Positions 6,721 through 13,105 of a stretch of 13,105 nucleotides of DNA are shown here, one piece after another; position 1 is the first letter of the stretch, and the number at the start of each line of letters is the position of its first letter. The stretch is from Halanaerobiales bacterium. GTDB taxonomy: Bacteria > Bacillota > Halanaerobiia > Halanaerobiales > M55B127. The notes below the pieces were generated by a model, which saw nothing but the letters and a program-made list of their open reading frames with translations, was not told the DNA's origin and did no database searches. A program made the position numbers and the translations under genes. The stretch spans positions 1-13,105 of the forward strand of contig JAIPEV010000033.1 of assembly GCA_021736965.1 (NCBI GenBank), in the 5' to 3' direction.

Positions 6721-8623
6721 CTTTTTTCTCACTTTCTTTTTGTTCAATATAGATCATCAAGACCGAGATGTCAGCAGGAGAGACCCCTGAGATCCTAGAA
6801 GCTTGTCCTAATGATCTGGGCTGTATTTTCTTTAATTTTTCTCTTGCTTCTAACCTCATATTTTCAAACTCATCATAATTAATCTGTTTTGGGATAAGTC
6901 TATCTTCCATTCTTTTAAACTGTTCAATTTGAGCTTTTTGACGATTAATATAGCCTTTATACTTTGTTTGAATGGTTACCTGTTCTTTAATTACTTTACT
7001 TACATCAGGAAGTTTAGAGGTAAAGAATCTTAAATCATCATACTCGATCTCAGGCCTTTTTAATAATTTGGCTAGTTTTACAGGTTTTTTAAGCGCCCCA
7101 CTATCAAGATCCTTTAACTTTTCTCTGTTTTTAGGTGTAGGTGTTACCTGAAAATCCCTTAAAAAACTCAAAGTTTTCTCTATTGCATTCTTTTTTTCTA
7201 TGAATTTTTGATACCTTTTTTCGGAAATCAAACCCAGTCTGTAGCCGATTTCTTTTAACCTTAGATCAGCATTATCTTGTCTTAATATCAATCTGTATTC
7301 AGCTCTTGAAGTCATCATCCTATAAGGTTCTTGAGTTCCCTTGGTTACCAATTCATCAATCAATACACCAATATAGGCTTCTGATCTTTTTAAGATAATG
7401 GGTTCTTTATTCTTAATAGATAAAGCAGCGTTTATTCCTGCAATTAAACCCTGTCCAGCTGCCTCTTCATAGCCAGATGTACCATTAATCTGTCCGGCAG
7501 AGAAAAGCCCATTTATATTTTTTGTTTCTAGACTTAATTTAAGATCATTTGGATTTAGACAGTCATACTCAATTGCATAGCCAGGTCTCATAATTTCTGC
7601 ATTTTCTAAACCTGTTATGGTCTGTAGTACGTCATATTGAACATCCTCCGGTAAACTAGTCGAGAGTCCTGATACATAGTATTCACCAGTTAATTCTCCT
7701 TCAGGTTCCAAAAATATCTGATGTCTTTCTTTTTCAGGAAACCTGACTACTTTATCTTCGATTGAAGGACAGTATCTAGGTCCAACACCTTCAATAACTC
7801 CACTAAATAAAGGTGTTCTCATCTTGTTATCTTGAATTATTTGATGAGTTTTTTGATTTGTATAGGTGAGATAACAAGAAACTTGATCTCTTTTTAAAGG
7901 AGAAGAGTCAAAAGAAAAAGTGATATCATTTTCACCTTTTTGTTCCTGCATCTTAGAAAAATCTATACTCCTTTTGTTTATCCTTGGAGGAGTACCTGTC
8001 TTAAATCTACGAAGATTCAACCCGATTTCCCTTAATGAACTCGACAGTTTATTTGCAGGATACTGTTGATTAGGGCCAGCATTAAAAGTAGCTTCACCAA
8101 TAATAACCTTACCTTTAAGAAATGTTCCGGTGGTAATTACTACCTTTTTTGCCTTAAAAAGGATACCTGTTTTTGAAATTACTCCTTTGATTTTATTATT
8201 CTTAACAACTAATACTTCAGCAATTTCTTGTTTAAGATCTATATTAGTTTCTTCCTCTAGAATCTTTTTCATTCTGAGATGATATTTTTTCTTATCGGCT
8301 TGTCCTCTGAGTCCATGAACTGCGGGCCCTTTAGCAGTATTTAACATTCTAATTTGGATCATAGTTTCATCCATATTAACTGCCATTTCCCCTCCTAAAG
8401 CATCAATTTCACGAACAATATGGCCTTTGCCGGGACCACCGATGGATGGGTTACAGGGCATAAAGGCAACATGGTCTAAATTTACAGTCATTGTAAGAAC
8501 ATCCATACCCATTCTGGCAGGCGCTAAAGAAGCTTCACACCCAGCATGCCCCGCTCCAATTACAATAATATCATATTCTTTTTTAAAGATTTTATTATAA
8601 ATATAGTTGTCATATTTTTCCAT
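6707..8623 (-). CDS. mnmG: tRNA U34 carboxymethylaminomethyl-modification enzyme MnmG (GidA)
   Basis: This is a 638-residue FAD protein, close to the roughly 625-630 typical of the family. With MnmE it adds the carboxymethylaminomethyl (glycine-derived) or aminomethyl group to C5 of the wobble uridine in certain tRNAs. GAGHAGCE (23-30) is the FAD-binding Rossmann motif, preceded by a short extra N-terminal stretch. PCNPSIGGPGKGHIVREIDALGG (56-78) is the family hallmark, and GQINGTSGYEEAAGQGLIAGINAA is the second MnmG signature. The C-terminal RISGVSPADISVLMIYIEQ belongs to the MnmE- and tRNA-binding helical domain. The ATG at 8623 follows AGGAG by 7 nt. The gene lies 14 nt after mnmE and overlaps rsmG, so the three form a tight cluster. 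Confidence 0.98.
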   Translation of the reverse strand: MEKYDNYIYNKIFKKEYDIIVIGAGHAGCEASLAPARMGMDVLTMTVNLDHVAFMPCNPSIGGPGKGHIVREIDALGGEMAVNMDETMIQIRMLNTAKGPAVHGLRGQADKKKYHLRMKKILEEETNIDLKQEIAEVLVVKNNKIKGVISKTGILFKAKKVVITTGTFLKGKVIIGEATFNAGPNQQYPANKLSSSLREIGLNLRRFKTGTPPRINKRSIDFSKMQEQKGENDITFSFDSSPLKRDQVSCYLTYTNQKTHQIIQDNKMRTPLFSGVIEGVGPRYCPSIEDKVVRFPEKERHQIFLEPEGELTGEYYVSGLSTSLPEDVQYDVLQTITGLENAEIMRPGYAIEYDCLNPNDLKLSLETKNINGLFSAGQINGTSGYEEAAGQGLIAGINAALSIKNKEPIILKRSEAYIGVLIDELVTKGTQEPYRMMTSRAEYRLILRQDNADLRLKEIGYRLGLISEKRYQKFIEKKNAIEKTLSFLRDFQVTPTPKNREKLKDLDSGALKKPVKLAKLLKRPEIEYDDLRFFTSKLPDVSKVIKEQVTIQTKYKGYINRQKAQIEQFKRMEDRLIPKQINYDEFENMRLEAREKLKKIQPRSLGQASRISGVSPADISVLMIYIEQKESEKKDGEN

Positions 8624-8637
8624 TTCTACACTCCTAA

Positions 8638-10029
8638 CTATTTACCCAGACAAAAGTCGCTAAAAATTCTATCTACAATATCTTCTGTTACCGTTTCTCC
8701 TGTAATTGATCCTAAGTGAAATAATATGTCTTTAAGATCGATCGTTAAAAAATCATGAGCCATATCATTATCTAACGCTCTTTTAAGGCTATTTACTGCC
8801 TTAAGGGCATTTTGTAAAGCATTCCTATGTCTAACCTTAGTAATCATTACATCCTGATCAGAGCTAATGTTTTCATGTAATATTTCATCTAAGATCGTGT
8901 TTTTTAACTCTTCAATTCCTTGTTCCTCTTTAACAGAGATCCAGAGGAGAGGATGTTCTTTAAATTTTTTTTGTAATTGTTTAAGATCGATCTCTTGATC
9001 AAGATCTGTTTTATTAATAACTAAAATTGTAGGTTTGTTTTTTATCAGTTCATAGACTTTCAAATCTTCCTCAGTTAATCCTTGACTGACATCCAACATC
9101 ATCAAAACTAAATCAGCTTTTTTTAAAGAGTTTCTAGTTTTTTTTACCCCAATCTTTTCTACAATATCTTCAGATTCTCTTACCCCTGCTGTATCAATAA
9201 TCTTTAAAGGAATACCATCTAAGTTAATATACTCTTCGATAACATCACGAGTAGTACCTGGTATATCAGTAACTATCGCCCTATTTTCTTGTAATAGATA
9301 GTTCAAAAGGCTGGACTTGCCAACATTTGGCTTGCCAACTATAACTGTCTTTATTCCTTCCTGATAGAGCTTACCTTGTTTAGCAGTTTTTAGTAAGCCT
9401 TTAATAGGCTCTTCAATCTTTTTAACTCTTTGATGAAGTTGAGTTGAATCAAATCCTTCAATCTCATCTTCAGGGAAATCAATAGAAGCTTCCAGGTGTG
9501 CTAAAAGTTCAACTGCATCATCCTTAATCTTTTCAATCTTTTCAGAAAGCCCGCCTTTTAACTGTTCGATTGCAATTGAAAGACTTTTGGCTGTTTTAGA
9601 ATTAATGACCTCAATAATTGCTTCGGCTTGAGCCATATCAATTTTCCCATTCATAAATGCTCGTTTTGAAAATTCACCTGGCTCTGCCATCCGTGCACCA
9701 TTATTTATTACTAGTTCTAAAACAGACTCTAATGGAACCATTCCTCCATGGCAGTCAAATTCAACTACATCTTCACCGGTAAAAGATCTAGGCTGAATCA
9801 TCACTATTGCCAAAACTTCATCGACTGCATTATTAATCTCAGGATTTACTATATAGCCATGATGAGCTGTATGTGACTCAACTTGCAATAGTTTTTTTCC
9901 AGAAGAAGCCTGAAATATTTTACTACCGATTTTGATTGCATTAGGACCGCTTATCCTAACTTTTCCAGTACCTGAAGTACCATAGGGAGTTGCAATTGCT
10001 GCAATTGTATCTTCTTTCATTTTATTCAT
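8638..10029 (-). CDS. mnmE: tRNA modification GTPase MnmE (TrmE/ThdF)
   Basis: This is a 463-residue, K+-activated GTPase that works with MnmG on wobble uridine and binds the one-carbon donor methylene-tetrahydrofolate. The N-terminal folate-binding domain spans about 5-122 (TIAAIATPYGTSG, SFTGEDVVEFDCHGG, AEPGEFSKRAFMNGKIDMAQAEAI). The G domain is inserted in the helical domain: G1 GKPNVGKS (232-239), G2 TTRD (259-262), G3 DTAG (279-282), G4 NKTD (339-342). The protein ends CLGK, the expected C-terminal catalytic-cysteine motif (C[I/L/V]GK). The ATG at 10029 follows GGGGG by 8 nt; a second ATG three codons later is possible. The 87-bp gap to jag contains a hairpin that may end or modulate upstream transcription. 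Confidence 0.98.
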   Translation of the reverse strand: MNKMKEDTIAAIATPYGTSGTGKVRISGPNAIKIGSKIFQASSGKKLLQVESHTAHHGYIVNPEINNAVDEVLAIVMIQPRSFTGEDVVEFDCHGGMVPLESVLELVINNGARMAEPGEFSKRAFMNGKIDMAQAEAIIEVINSKTAKSLSIAIEQLKGGLSEKIEKIKDDAVELLAHLEASIDFPEDEIEGFDSTQLHQRVKKIEEPIKGLLKTAKQGKLYQEGIKTVIVGKPNVGKSSLLNYLLQENRAIVTDIPGTTRDVIEEYINLDGIPLKIIDTAGVRESEDIVEKIGVKKTRNSLKKADLVLMMLDVSQGLTEEDLKVYELIKNKPTILVINKTDLDQEIDLKQLQKKFKEHPLLWISVKEEQGIEELKNTILDEILHENISSDQDVMITKVRHRNALQNALKAVNSLKRALDNDMAHDFLTIDLKDILFHLGSITGETVTEDIVDRIFSDFCLGK

Positions 10030-10044
10030 CTTAAAAACCCCCTT

Positions 10045-10081
10045 AAAAACATTATACCCAGCAGATTAACTACTGGGTATA
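10045..10081 (-). terminator. Hairpin between jag and mnmE, possible weak intrinsic terminator
   Basis: A perfect 9-bp inverted repeat (TATACCCAG at 10053-10061, CTGGGTATA at 10073-10081, 11-nt loop) is followed on the minus strand, after three bases, by five T residues. It is placed after jag and before mnmE, so it could partly terminate upstream transcription. The stem is AU-rich at its base and the T run is short. The same DNA also offers a TATAAT (10052-10057) close to mnmE, but no matching -35 was found. Confidence 0.5.
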
Positions 10082-10116
10082 TAATATCCATCATCTAAAT
10101 ACTATAAGTAACTATT

Positions 10117-10746
10117 TTAGTCAACTGTTTCAATCATAACCTTTCTAAAGGGTTCTTCACCTTCACTATATGATTTAACACGAGAATCCTCTTTTAAAGT
10201 TATGTGAATTATTCTGCGTTCATGAGGTGGCATTGGTTCTAAAACAACTTTTCTGCCTTTACTAACGGCTTTTTGGGCTAACTTCTTAGCCAACCTCTCT
10301 AATGTTTTTTCTCTTCTTTCACGATATCCCTCGGCATCGATAATTATTCTTAAATAATCTTCAGTATCTCTATTAACAACTAAAGATGTAAGATACTGTA
10401 AGGCATCAAGAGTTTCGCCCCTACGACCTATAACAATGCCCAGATCTGGCGAATGAACATCATATACTACCTGTTCTTGATTAGTTTTAGACTGTATAAC
10501 ATTTATATCGACATCTAAATTTGTGTTTTTAAAGATATCCTTTAAAAATTCTTTACCTTTCTCAATTGGGTCTTCTTCAATAATAATTTCAATTTGAGCC
10601 TGTTTTTTACCAATCAATCCTAAAAACCCTTTATTCCCTTGCTCAATAATATTGATCTCTGCTTTGCTTCTATCAATATTTAGATCATCAAGCCCATTTT
10701 TGATTGCTTCATTTACTGATTCAGCTTTATATATTTTTTTTTCCAT
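10117..10746 (-). CDS. khpB: RNA-binding protein KhpB/Jag (Jag-N, KH and R3H domains)
   Basis: This is a 209-residue protein with the three standard parts. The Jag-N domain (1-55) shows the EQGNKGFLGLIGKKQAQIEI signature. The KH domain (about 60-140) has the GRRG loop (107-110) in LGIVIGRRGETLDALQYL. The R3H domain (about 145-209) includes PHERRIIHITLKED (174-187). KhpB binds RNA, usually as a partner of KhpA, and in streptococci and related bacteria affects cell-wall synthesis and elongation. Its Bacillus homologue is Jag (SpoIIIJ-associated). The ATG overlaps the yidC stop codon by one base (TAATG), a clear sign of translational coupling with the membrane insertase. KhpA is not in this window. 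Confidence 0.96.
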   Translation of the reverse strand: MEKKIYKAESVNEAIKNGLDDLNIDRSKAEINIIEQGNKGFLGLIGKKQAQIEIIIEEDPIEKGKEFLKDIFKNTNLDVDINVIQSKTNQEQVVYDVHSPDLGIVIGRRGETLDALQYLTSLVVNRDTEDYLRIIIDAEGYRERREKTLERLAKKLAQKAVSKGRKVVLEPMPPHERRIIHITLKEDSRVKSYSEGEEPFRKVMIETVD

Positions 10747-11396
10747 TATTGATTTGCAACCTCCTTATCAATAGGTTCCTTAGAAATTAAATACTGTTGT
10801 ACTGCTGTAAAGACAGTTGATGTAAACCAGTATAATAGGATACCTGAAGGAAGCCGAAAACCGATAAAAATGATGAAAGCTGGCATTATCCACATTATCA
10901 TATTGTTTTTAGAGTTACCTGCCTGCATCTTCTGTGTAACATAAGTTTGGGCAATCATTGCTAGGGCATTTACTAATACAATAGCAATATCAGGCTCAGC
11001 TAAAGAACCATTAGTTAAGGTACCTATCCATAAAAATGAGCTTTCATTTAAAATATCACTTAAACTTAAGATTGCTCTATATAGCGGAATCAAAATTGCC
11101 AGCTGTAAAATCATTGGTAAGCATCCTGCAGCTGGATTAACATTATTTTCCTTATATAGATCCATCATTGCTTTTTGCTGTTTTTCTTTGTCATCTTTGT
11201 GTTTTTTCTTGATTTTGTCCATTTCAGGCTGTAAGTCTTGCATAGCCTTCATTGATTTTGTTTGTTTTGCTGTAAGCGGATAAAGTACTAGCTTAATAAT
11301 AAGTGTAAATAATATTATAGTAACACCATAGTTATGTACCATTCCGTTTAAAAATTTTAAAGCCTCAACTATTCCATTAATTAACCAACCAAACAT
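10746..11396 (-). CDS. yidC: Membrane protein insertase YidC/OxaA (SpoIIIJ type)
   Basis: This is a 216-residue, five-helix insertase of the Gram-positive short type, which inserts proteins alone or with SecYEG. The core is visible: first helix of the conserved domain GVTIILFTLIIKLVLYPL (24-41), KQTKSMKAMQDLQPEMDKIKKKHKDD (the cytoplasmic hairpin), NPAAGCLPMILQLAILIPLYRAI, the IMWIMPAFIIFIGFRLPSGILLYWFTS helices and a short tail. It lacks the large periplasmic domain of proteobacterial YidC, and I see no lipobox at the N-terminus. The hydrophilic-groove position that is arginine in Bacillus SpoIIIJ (R73) appears to be lysine here (K35). The ATG at 11396 follows AGGAGG by 8 nt. The gene sits between yidD and khpB in the standard order. 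Confidence 0.96.
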   Translation of the reverse strand: MFGWLINGIVEALKFLNGMVHNYGVTIILFTLIIKLVLYPLTAKQTKSMKAMQDLQPEMDKIKKKHKDDKEKQQKAMMDLYKENNVNPAAGCLPMILQLAILIPLYRAILSLSDILNESSFLWIGTLTNGSLAEPDIAIVLVNALAMIAQTYVTQKMQAGNSKNNMIMWIMPAFIIFIGFRLPSGILLYWFTSTVFTAVQQYLISKEPIDKEVANQ

Positions 11397-11416
11397 ATTT
11401 CTTTCCTCCTAAATTA

Positions 11417-11626
11417 TTATTTAAGTGGATCATAACCACCTGAATTAAAAGGATGGCATTTTGATATTCTTTTGATACTCTTTAATCCACCTTTGAATAC
11501 ACCGTATTTTTGTACTGCTTGATAAGAATATTCAGAGCAAGTCGGATAAAATCTACATGTTTTAGGCGTCCAAGGAGATATAATTTTTTGATACATCTTA
11601 ATAAACCACATAATTATATTTCTCAT
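11417..11626 (-). CDS. yidD: Membrane protein insertion efficiency factor YidD
   Basis: This is a 69-residue protein with the invariant core CRFYPTCSEYSYQAVQKYG (24-42) and KCHPFNSGGYDPL, with three cysteines (24, 30, 57). YidD is a small amphipathic peripheral membrane protein that helps YidC-dependent insertion. I choose the ATG at 11626, because AGGGGTGA lies just upstream at normal spacing. An in-frame GTG at 11635, inside that ribosome binding site, would add three residues. The gene starts 13 nt after rnpA and ends 20 nt before yidC, so all three are one transcription unit. Length is typical (about 70-85). Confidence 0.95.
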   Translation of the reverse strand: MRNIIMWFIKMYQKIISPWTPKTCRFYPTCSEYSYQAVQKYGVFKGGLKSIKRISKCHPFNSGGYDPLK

Positions 11627-11639
11627 CTTCTTCACCCCT

Positions 11640-11969
11640 TTAAACTAAAAGAGAAGACCTTCTAAACAGTTTTATTAAATCCTTTTGAATCTCTTTATAT
11701 TCTAAACTTACTATAGGTTTTCTTGCAATTAAAATAAAATCGTAACCTTTTTTAAAACTTCTATCGATCTCTTTTCTAATAATCTCCTTTAAGCGCCTTT
11801 TTAACTTATTTCTCACAACAGCTTTTCCAATTCTTTTGTTAATGGAAAAACCATAACGATTAATATTTTCGCCATTTGGATACCAGTATAAAACAAGGTG
11901 AGAAGAAGCCTTTGATTTACCTCTTTTATACACCCTGTTAAAATCCGATTTCTTCTTAAGGGTTTCCAA
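11640..11969 (-). CDS. rnpA: Ribonuclease P protein component RnpA
   Basis: This is a 109-residue basic protein subunit of RNase P, which matures the 5' end of tRNAs together with the catalytic RNA (not in this window). It starts METLKKKSDFNRVYKRGKS. It also contains the SINKRIGKAVVRNKLKRRLKEIIRK segment, whose RNK-LKR-RLKE helix is the conserved RNR motif contacting P RNA. The start is TTG at 11969, with a strong ribosome binding site GGAGGA ending about 6 nt upstream. The family start METL/MEKL fits exactly, so the non-AUG start is secure. It is the first gene of the leftward operon. The rpmH gene that normally precedes it is absent, and a good promoter lies directly upstream instead. Confidence 0.96.
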   Translation of the reverse strand: METLKKKSDFNRVYKRGKSKASSHLVLYWYPNGENINRYGFSINKRIGKAVVRNKLKRRLKEIIRKEIDRSFKKGYDFILIARKPIVSLEYKEIQKDLIKLFRRSSLLV

Positions 11970-12033
11970 ATAACTTCCTCCTAATAAAAGTTTAATAAAT
12001 AAATATTATGATATCAACTTTCATACGATTTAA

Positions 12034-12062
12034 ATTATATGTTATTTAAATACTAGAGTCAA
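12034..12062 (-). promoter_or_regulatory. Near-consensus promoter for the rnpA operon
   Basis: On the minus strand, -35 TTGACT (12057-12062) and -10 TATAAT (12034-12039) are separated by exactly 17 bp, so the match to a housekeeping sigma-70/sigma-A promoter is almost perfect. The predicted start, near 12027, gives a leader of roughly 58 nt before the rnpA TTG codon. This is the strongest promoter in the window and would drive rnpA and probably the genes down to parB. Confidence 0.88.
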
Positions 12063-12276
12063 GAATTTTTATTTTTATCCACAACTCAAATCACTGCTTA
12101 TTCTTGTTGAATAATTGTTGATAATCTGTTAAAATATTATTGATTGACATTAAATAATTTTTAGTACTAATCTACAATAACTATTATAACTTTAATTAAG
12201 TCATTTTACAAGATTTACACATCCTGTTTACTGATTTATTAACAATTATACTTATACCCGCCTACTTTTCCCTTTT

Positions 12277-12319
12277 TTATTCACAAAATTATCCACAATT
12301 ATTCACAATATGTTGATAA
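12277..12319. repeat. DnaA-box cluster with near-helical spacing
   Basis: Four boxes begin at 12277 (TTATTCACA, +), 12289 (TTATCCACA, +), 12299 (TTATTCACA, +) and 12311 (TTATCAACA, -). Successive starts are 12, 10 and 12 bp apart. Three are in the same orientation, so DnaA molecules would sit on nearly the same helical face, which favours cooperative assembly. Confidence 0.85.
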
Positions 12320-12428
12320 TTTTTCATCGTTTTAGCTTTTGTGGAAAGTTTTAATCAGTTTTTAACAGGATTTTTTTATATTTTAGACCTAATTACTTTT
12401 ATTTAGACCACTATAAACAACTGCATAA

Positions 12429-12468
12429 TGTGGATAACTGCACTACTTATCCACAAACTTGTTGATAA
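12429..12468. repeat. Second DnaA-box cluster close to dnaA
   Basis: Perfect TTATCCACA boxes occur on the minus strand at 12429-12437 and on the plus strand at 12447-12455, with TTATCAACA on the minus strand at 12460-12468. They lie about 80-120 bp before the dnaA start codon, just upstream of the putative dnaA promoter, and fit both origin function and autoregulation. Confidence 0.87.
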
Positions 12469-12488
12469 GTACTGTTTTTTGATTAATT

Positions 12489-12517
12489 TTGGGGATAACT
12501 TCCTTTAATTATATACT
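12489..12517 (+). promoter_or_regulatory. Candidate dnaA promoter overlapped by a DnaA box
   Basis: TTGGGG (12489-12494) and TATACT (12512-12517) are separated by 17 bp and lie about 34 nt ahead of the dnaA start. The -10 matches five of six consensus bases; the -35 is weak. A one-mismatch DnaA box (TTATCCCCA on the minus strand, 12490-12498) covers the -35, which would let DnaA repress its own gene. Several other AT-rich hexamers nearby could also act as the -10. Confidence 0.5.
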
Positions 12518-12550
12518 ATTATATTATTTATCTGATCAGGAGGAATTTTA

Positions 12551-13105
12551 ATGGCCTTTTCAAAAGAAGAAATGGAACATATTTGGAATCAAACTTTAAA
12601 TGAAATAAAAGAAAAATTAAGTAATCCAAGCTTTAAGACCTGGTTTTCTAATACAAAACCGGTTGATTTAAAAGATGATAACACTATGATGATCGAAGTC
12701 CCAAATGATTTTATCAAAGATTGGATTGTAACAAGATACAAAGACTTAATAACAGAAACTATGCATAGTTTAACAGATACTGATTTAAAATGCAGCTTTT
12801 ATACAGAAGATGAACTTAAAAAACTCTCAAATAATAAACAAAATGATAACGTCAAAAGTGAAAAAAATAAAAAAGATCAAAAAGAAACTCTAAATAATCG
12901 AAACTATAATATAAATACTAATCTAAATCCTAAATATTCCTTTGATTCATTTGTAGTTGGTAATGGTAATCGTTTTGCTCATGCTGCTGCTTTAGCTGTT
13001 GCGGAAGCTCCTGCTAAAGCATATAATCCTTTATTTTTATATGGTGATGTTGGTTTAGGTAAAACTCATTTAATGCAAGCTATTGCTCACTACATATTAA
13101 AACAT
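12551..13105 (+). CDS. dnaA: Chromosomal replication initiator DnaA, N-terminal part
   Basis: The first 185 codons are visible and the gene runs off the right edge (full length is usually about 440-460). DnaA-ATP binds DnaA boxes, opens the origin and recruits the helicase. Domain I (1-85) contains HIWNQTLNEIKEKLSNPSFKTWF. Domain II (about 90-128) is a low-complexity Asn/Lys-rich linker. Domain III starts at NPKYSFDSFVVGNGNRFAHAAALAVAEAP and includes Walker A GDVGLGKT (165-172), with aspartate where GGVGLGKT or GGTGLGKT is common. The ATG at 12551 has a perfect AGGAGG (12538-12543) 7 nt upstream. It is transcribed divergently from the rnpA operon. DnaA boxes around its promoter suggest autoregulation. 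Confidence 0.98.
   Translation, partial: MAFSKEEMEHIWNQTLNEIKEKLSNPSFKTWFSNTKPVDLKDDNTMMIEVPNDFIKDWIVTRYKDLITETMHSLTDTDLKCSFYTEDELKKLSNNKQNDNVKSEKNKKDQKETLNNRNYNINTNLNPKYSFDSFVVGNGNRFAHAAALAVAEAPAKAYNPLFLYGDVGLGKTHLMQAIAHYILKH

Larger units (their letters stand above)
11970..12550. other. oriC: Replication origin region (oriC), rnpA-dnaA intergenic
   Basis: This 581-bp AT-rich stretch has no convincing gene on either strand. It holds DnaA boxes (consensus TTATCCACA): plus-strand at 12075, 12277, 12289, 12299 and 12447; minus-strand at 12116, 12311, 12429, 12460 and 12490. A weaker TTATTAACA is at 12236. Perfect matches are those at 12075, 12289, 12429 and 12447. The leftward rnpA promoter and a candidate dnaA promoter lie at its two ends. 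The most AT-rich part (12501-12532, mostly A and T) is a possible unwinding element, but in many Firmicutes the unwinding site is downstream of dnaA, outside this window. No clear run of DnaA-trio (TAG) repeats was seen. Confidence 0.88.

Noticed and set aside
11992..12024. Ten-codon frame (MKVDIIIFIY) in the rnpA leader, starting about 3 nt after the predicted transcription start
   Set aside because: It could be a leaderless leader peptide, but it has no ribosome binding site, no regulatory codon run, and a frame this short arises easily by chance. It is not L34.
12340..12348. Possible extra DnaA box (CTTTCCACA on the minus strand)
   Set aside because: Two mismatches to the consensus, including the third base, make it too weak to list as a box.
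12501..12535. AT-rich stretch considered as the DNA unwinding element with DnaA-trio repeats
   Set aside because: The AT richness is real, but no repeated TAG trio next to a DnaA box can be read, and the unwinding site of Firmicutes is often beyond dnaA, outside the window.
1..13105. Search for mobile elements, CRISPR arrays, tRNA/rRNA genes, toxin-antitoxin or defence genes
   Set aside because: None was found: no transposase or integrase, no spaced direct repeats, and all long frames belong to conserved housekeeping or cell-envelope families in a familiar origin-region order.

Overview
The window is an AT-rich chromosomal segment from the replication-origin region of a low-GC Firmicute. The evidence is the gene order rnpA-yidD-yidC-jag-mnmE-mnmG-rsmG-noc-parA-parB, read away from a divergent dnaA, together with perfect parS sites and arrays of DnaA boxes. 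An anaerobic, clostridia-like lineage fits, and I lean towards Halanaerobiales from the overall protein flavour and the bactofilin/M23 pair. That order-level guess is inference, because no rRNA or other decisive marker is present.

Layout from the right end: the 5' part of dnaA (12551 to the window edge, + strand) is preceded by about 580 bp of non-coding DNA that I read as oriC or its upstream half. It holds at least nine good DnaA boxes, a plausible dnaA promoter and, facing left, a near-consensus promoter for rnpA. Everything from 11969 down to 1 is on the minus strand. First comes the RNA-processing and membrane-insertion block (rnpA, yidD, yidC, jag/khpB). Next is the tRNA/rRNA modification block (mnmE, mnmG, rsmG). 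Then comes the nucleoid-occlusion and chromosome-partition block (noc, parA, parB). Intergenic gaps are mostly short and several genes overlap.

Beyond parB, the genes are more lineage-specific: an RCK/TrkA potassium-transport regulator, a DUF554 membrane protein, an M23 metallopeptidase with a membrane anchor and coiled coil, and a bactofilin. A single-aptamer glycine riboswitch with a clear intrinsic terminator follows, controlling gcvT, which is cut by the left edge of the window.

The genes work together as an origin-proximal housekeeping region. DnaA and its boxes start replication. ParA/ParB/parS separate the origins, and Noc links chromosome position to division. YidC/YidD/KhpB serve membrane-protein insertion and cell-wall control, and the bactofilin/M23 pair probably shapes peptidoglycan. 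MnmE/MnmG/RsmG modify tRNA and 16S rRNA.

I found no undescribed defence, mobile or biosynthetic system. The points most worth a second look are: the absence of rpmH (ribosomal protein L34) from its usual place between dnaA and rnpA; the regularly spaced DnaA boxes; two perfect parS sites, one extending to a 24-bp palindrome in front of trkA; the bactofilin/M23 pair next to the partition locus; and a terminator-like hairpin inside rsmG.
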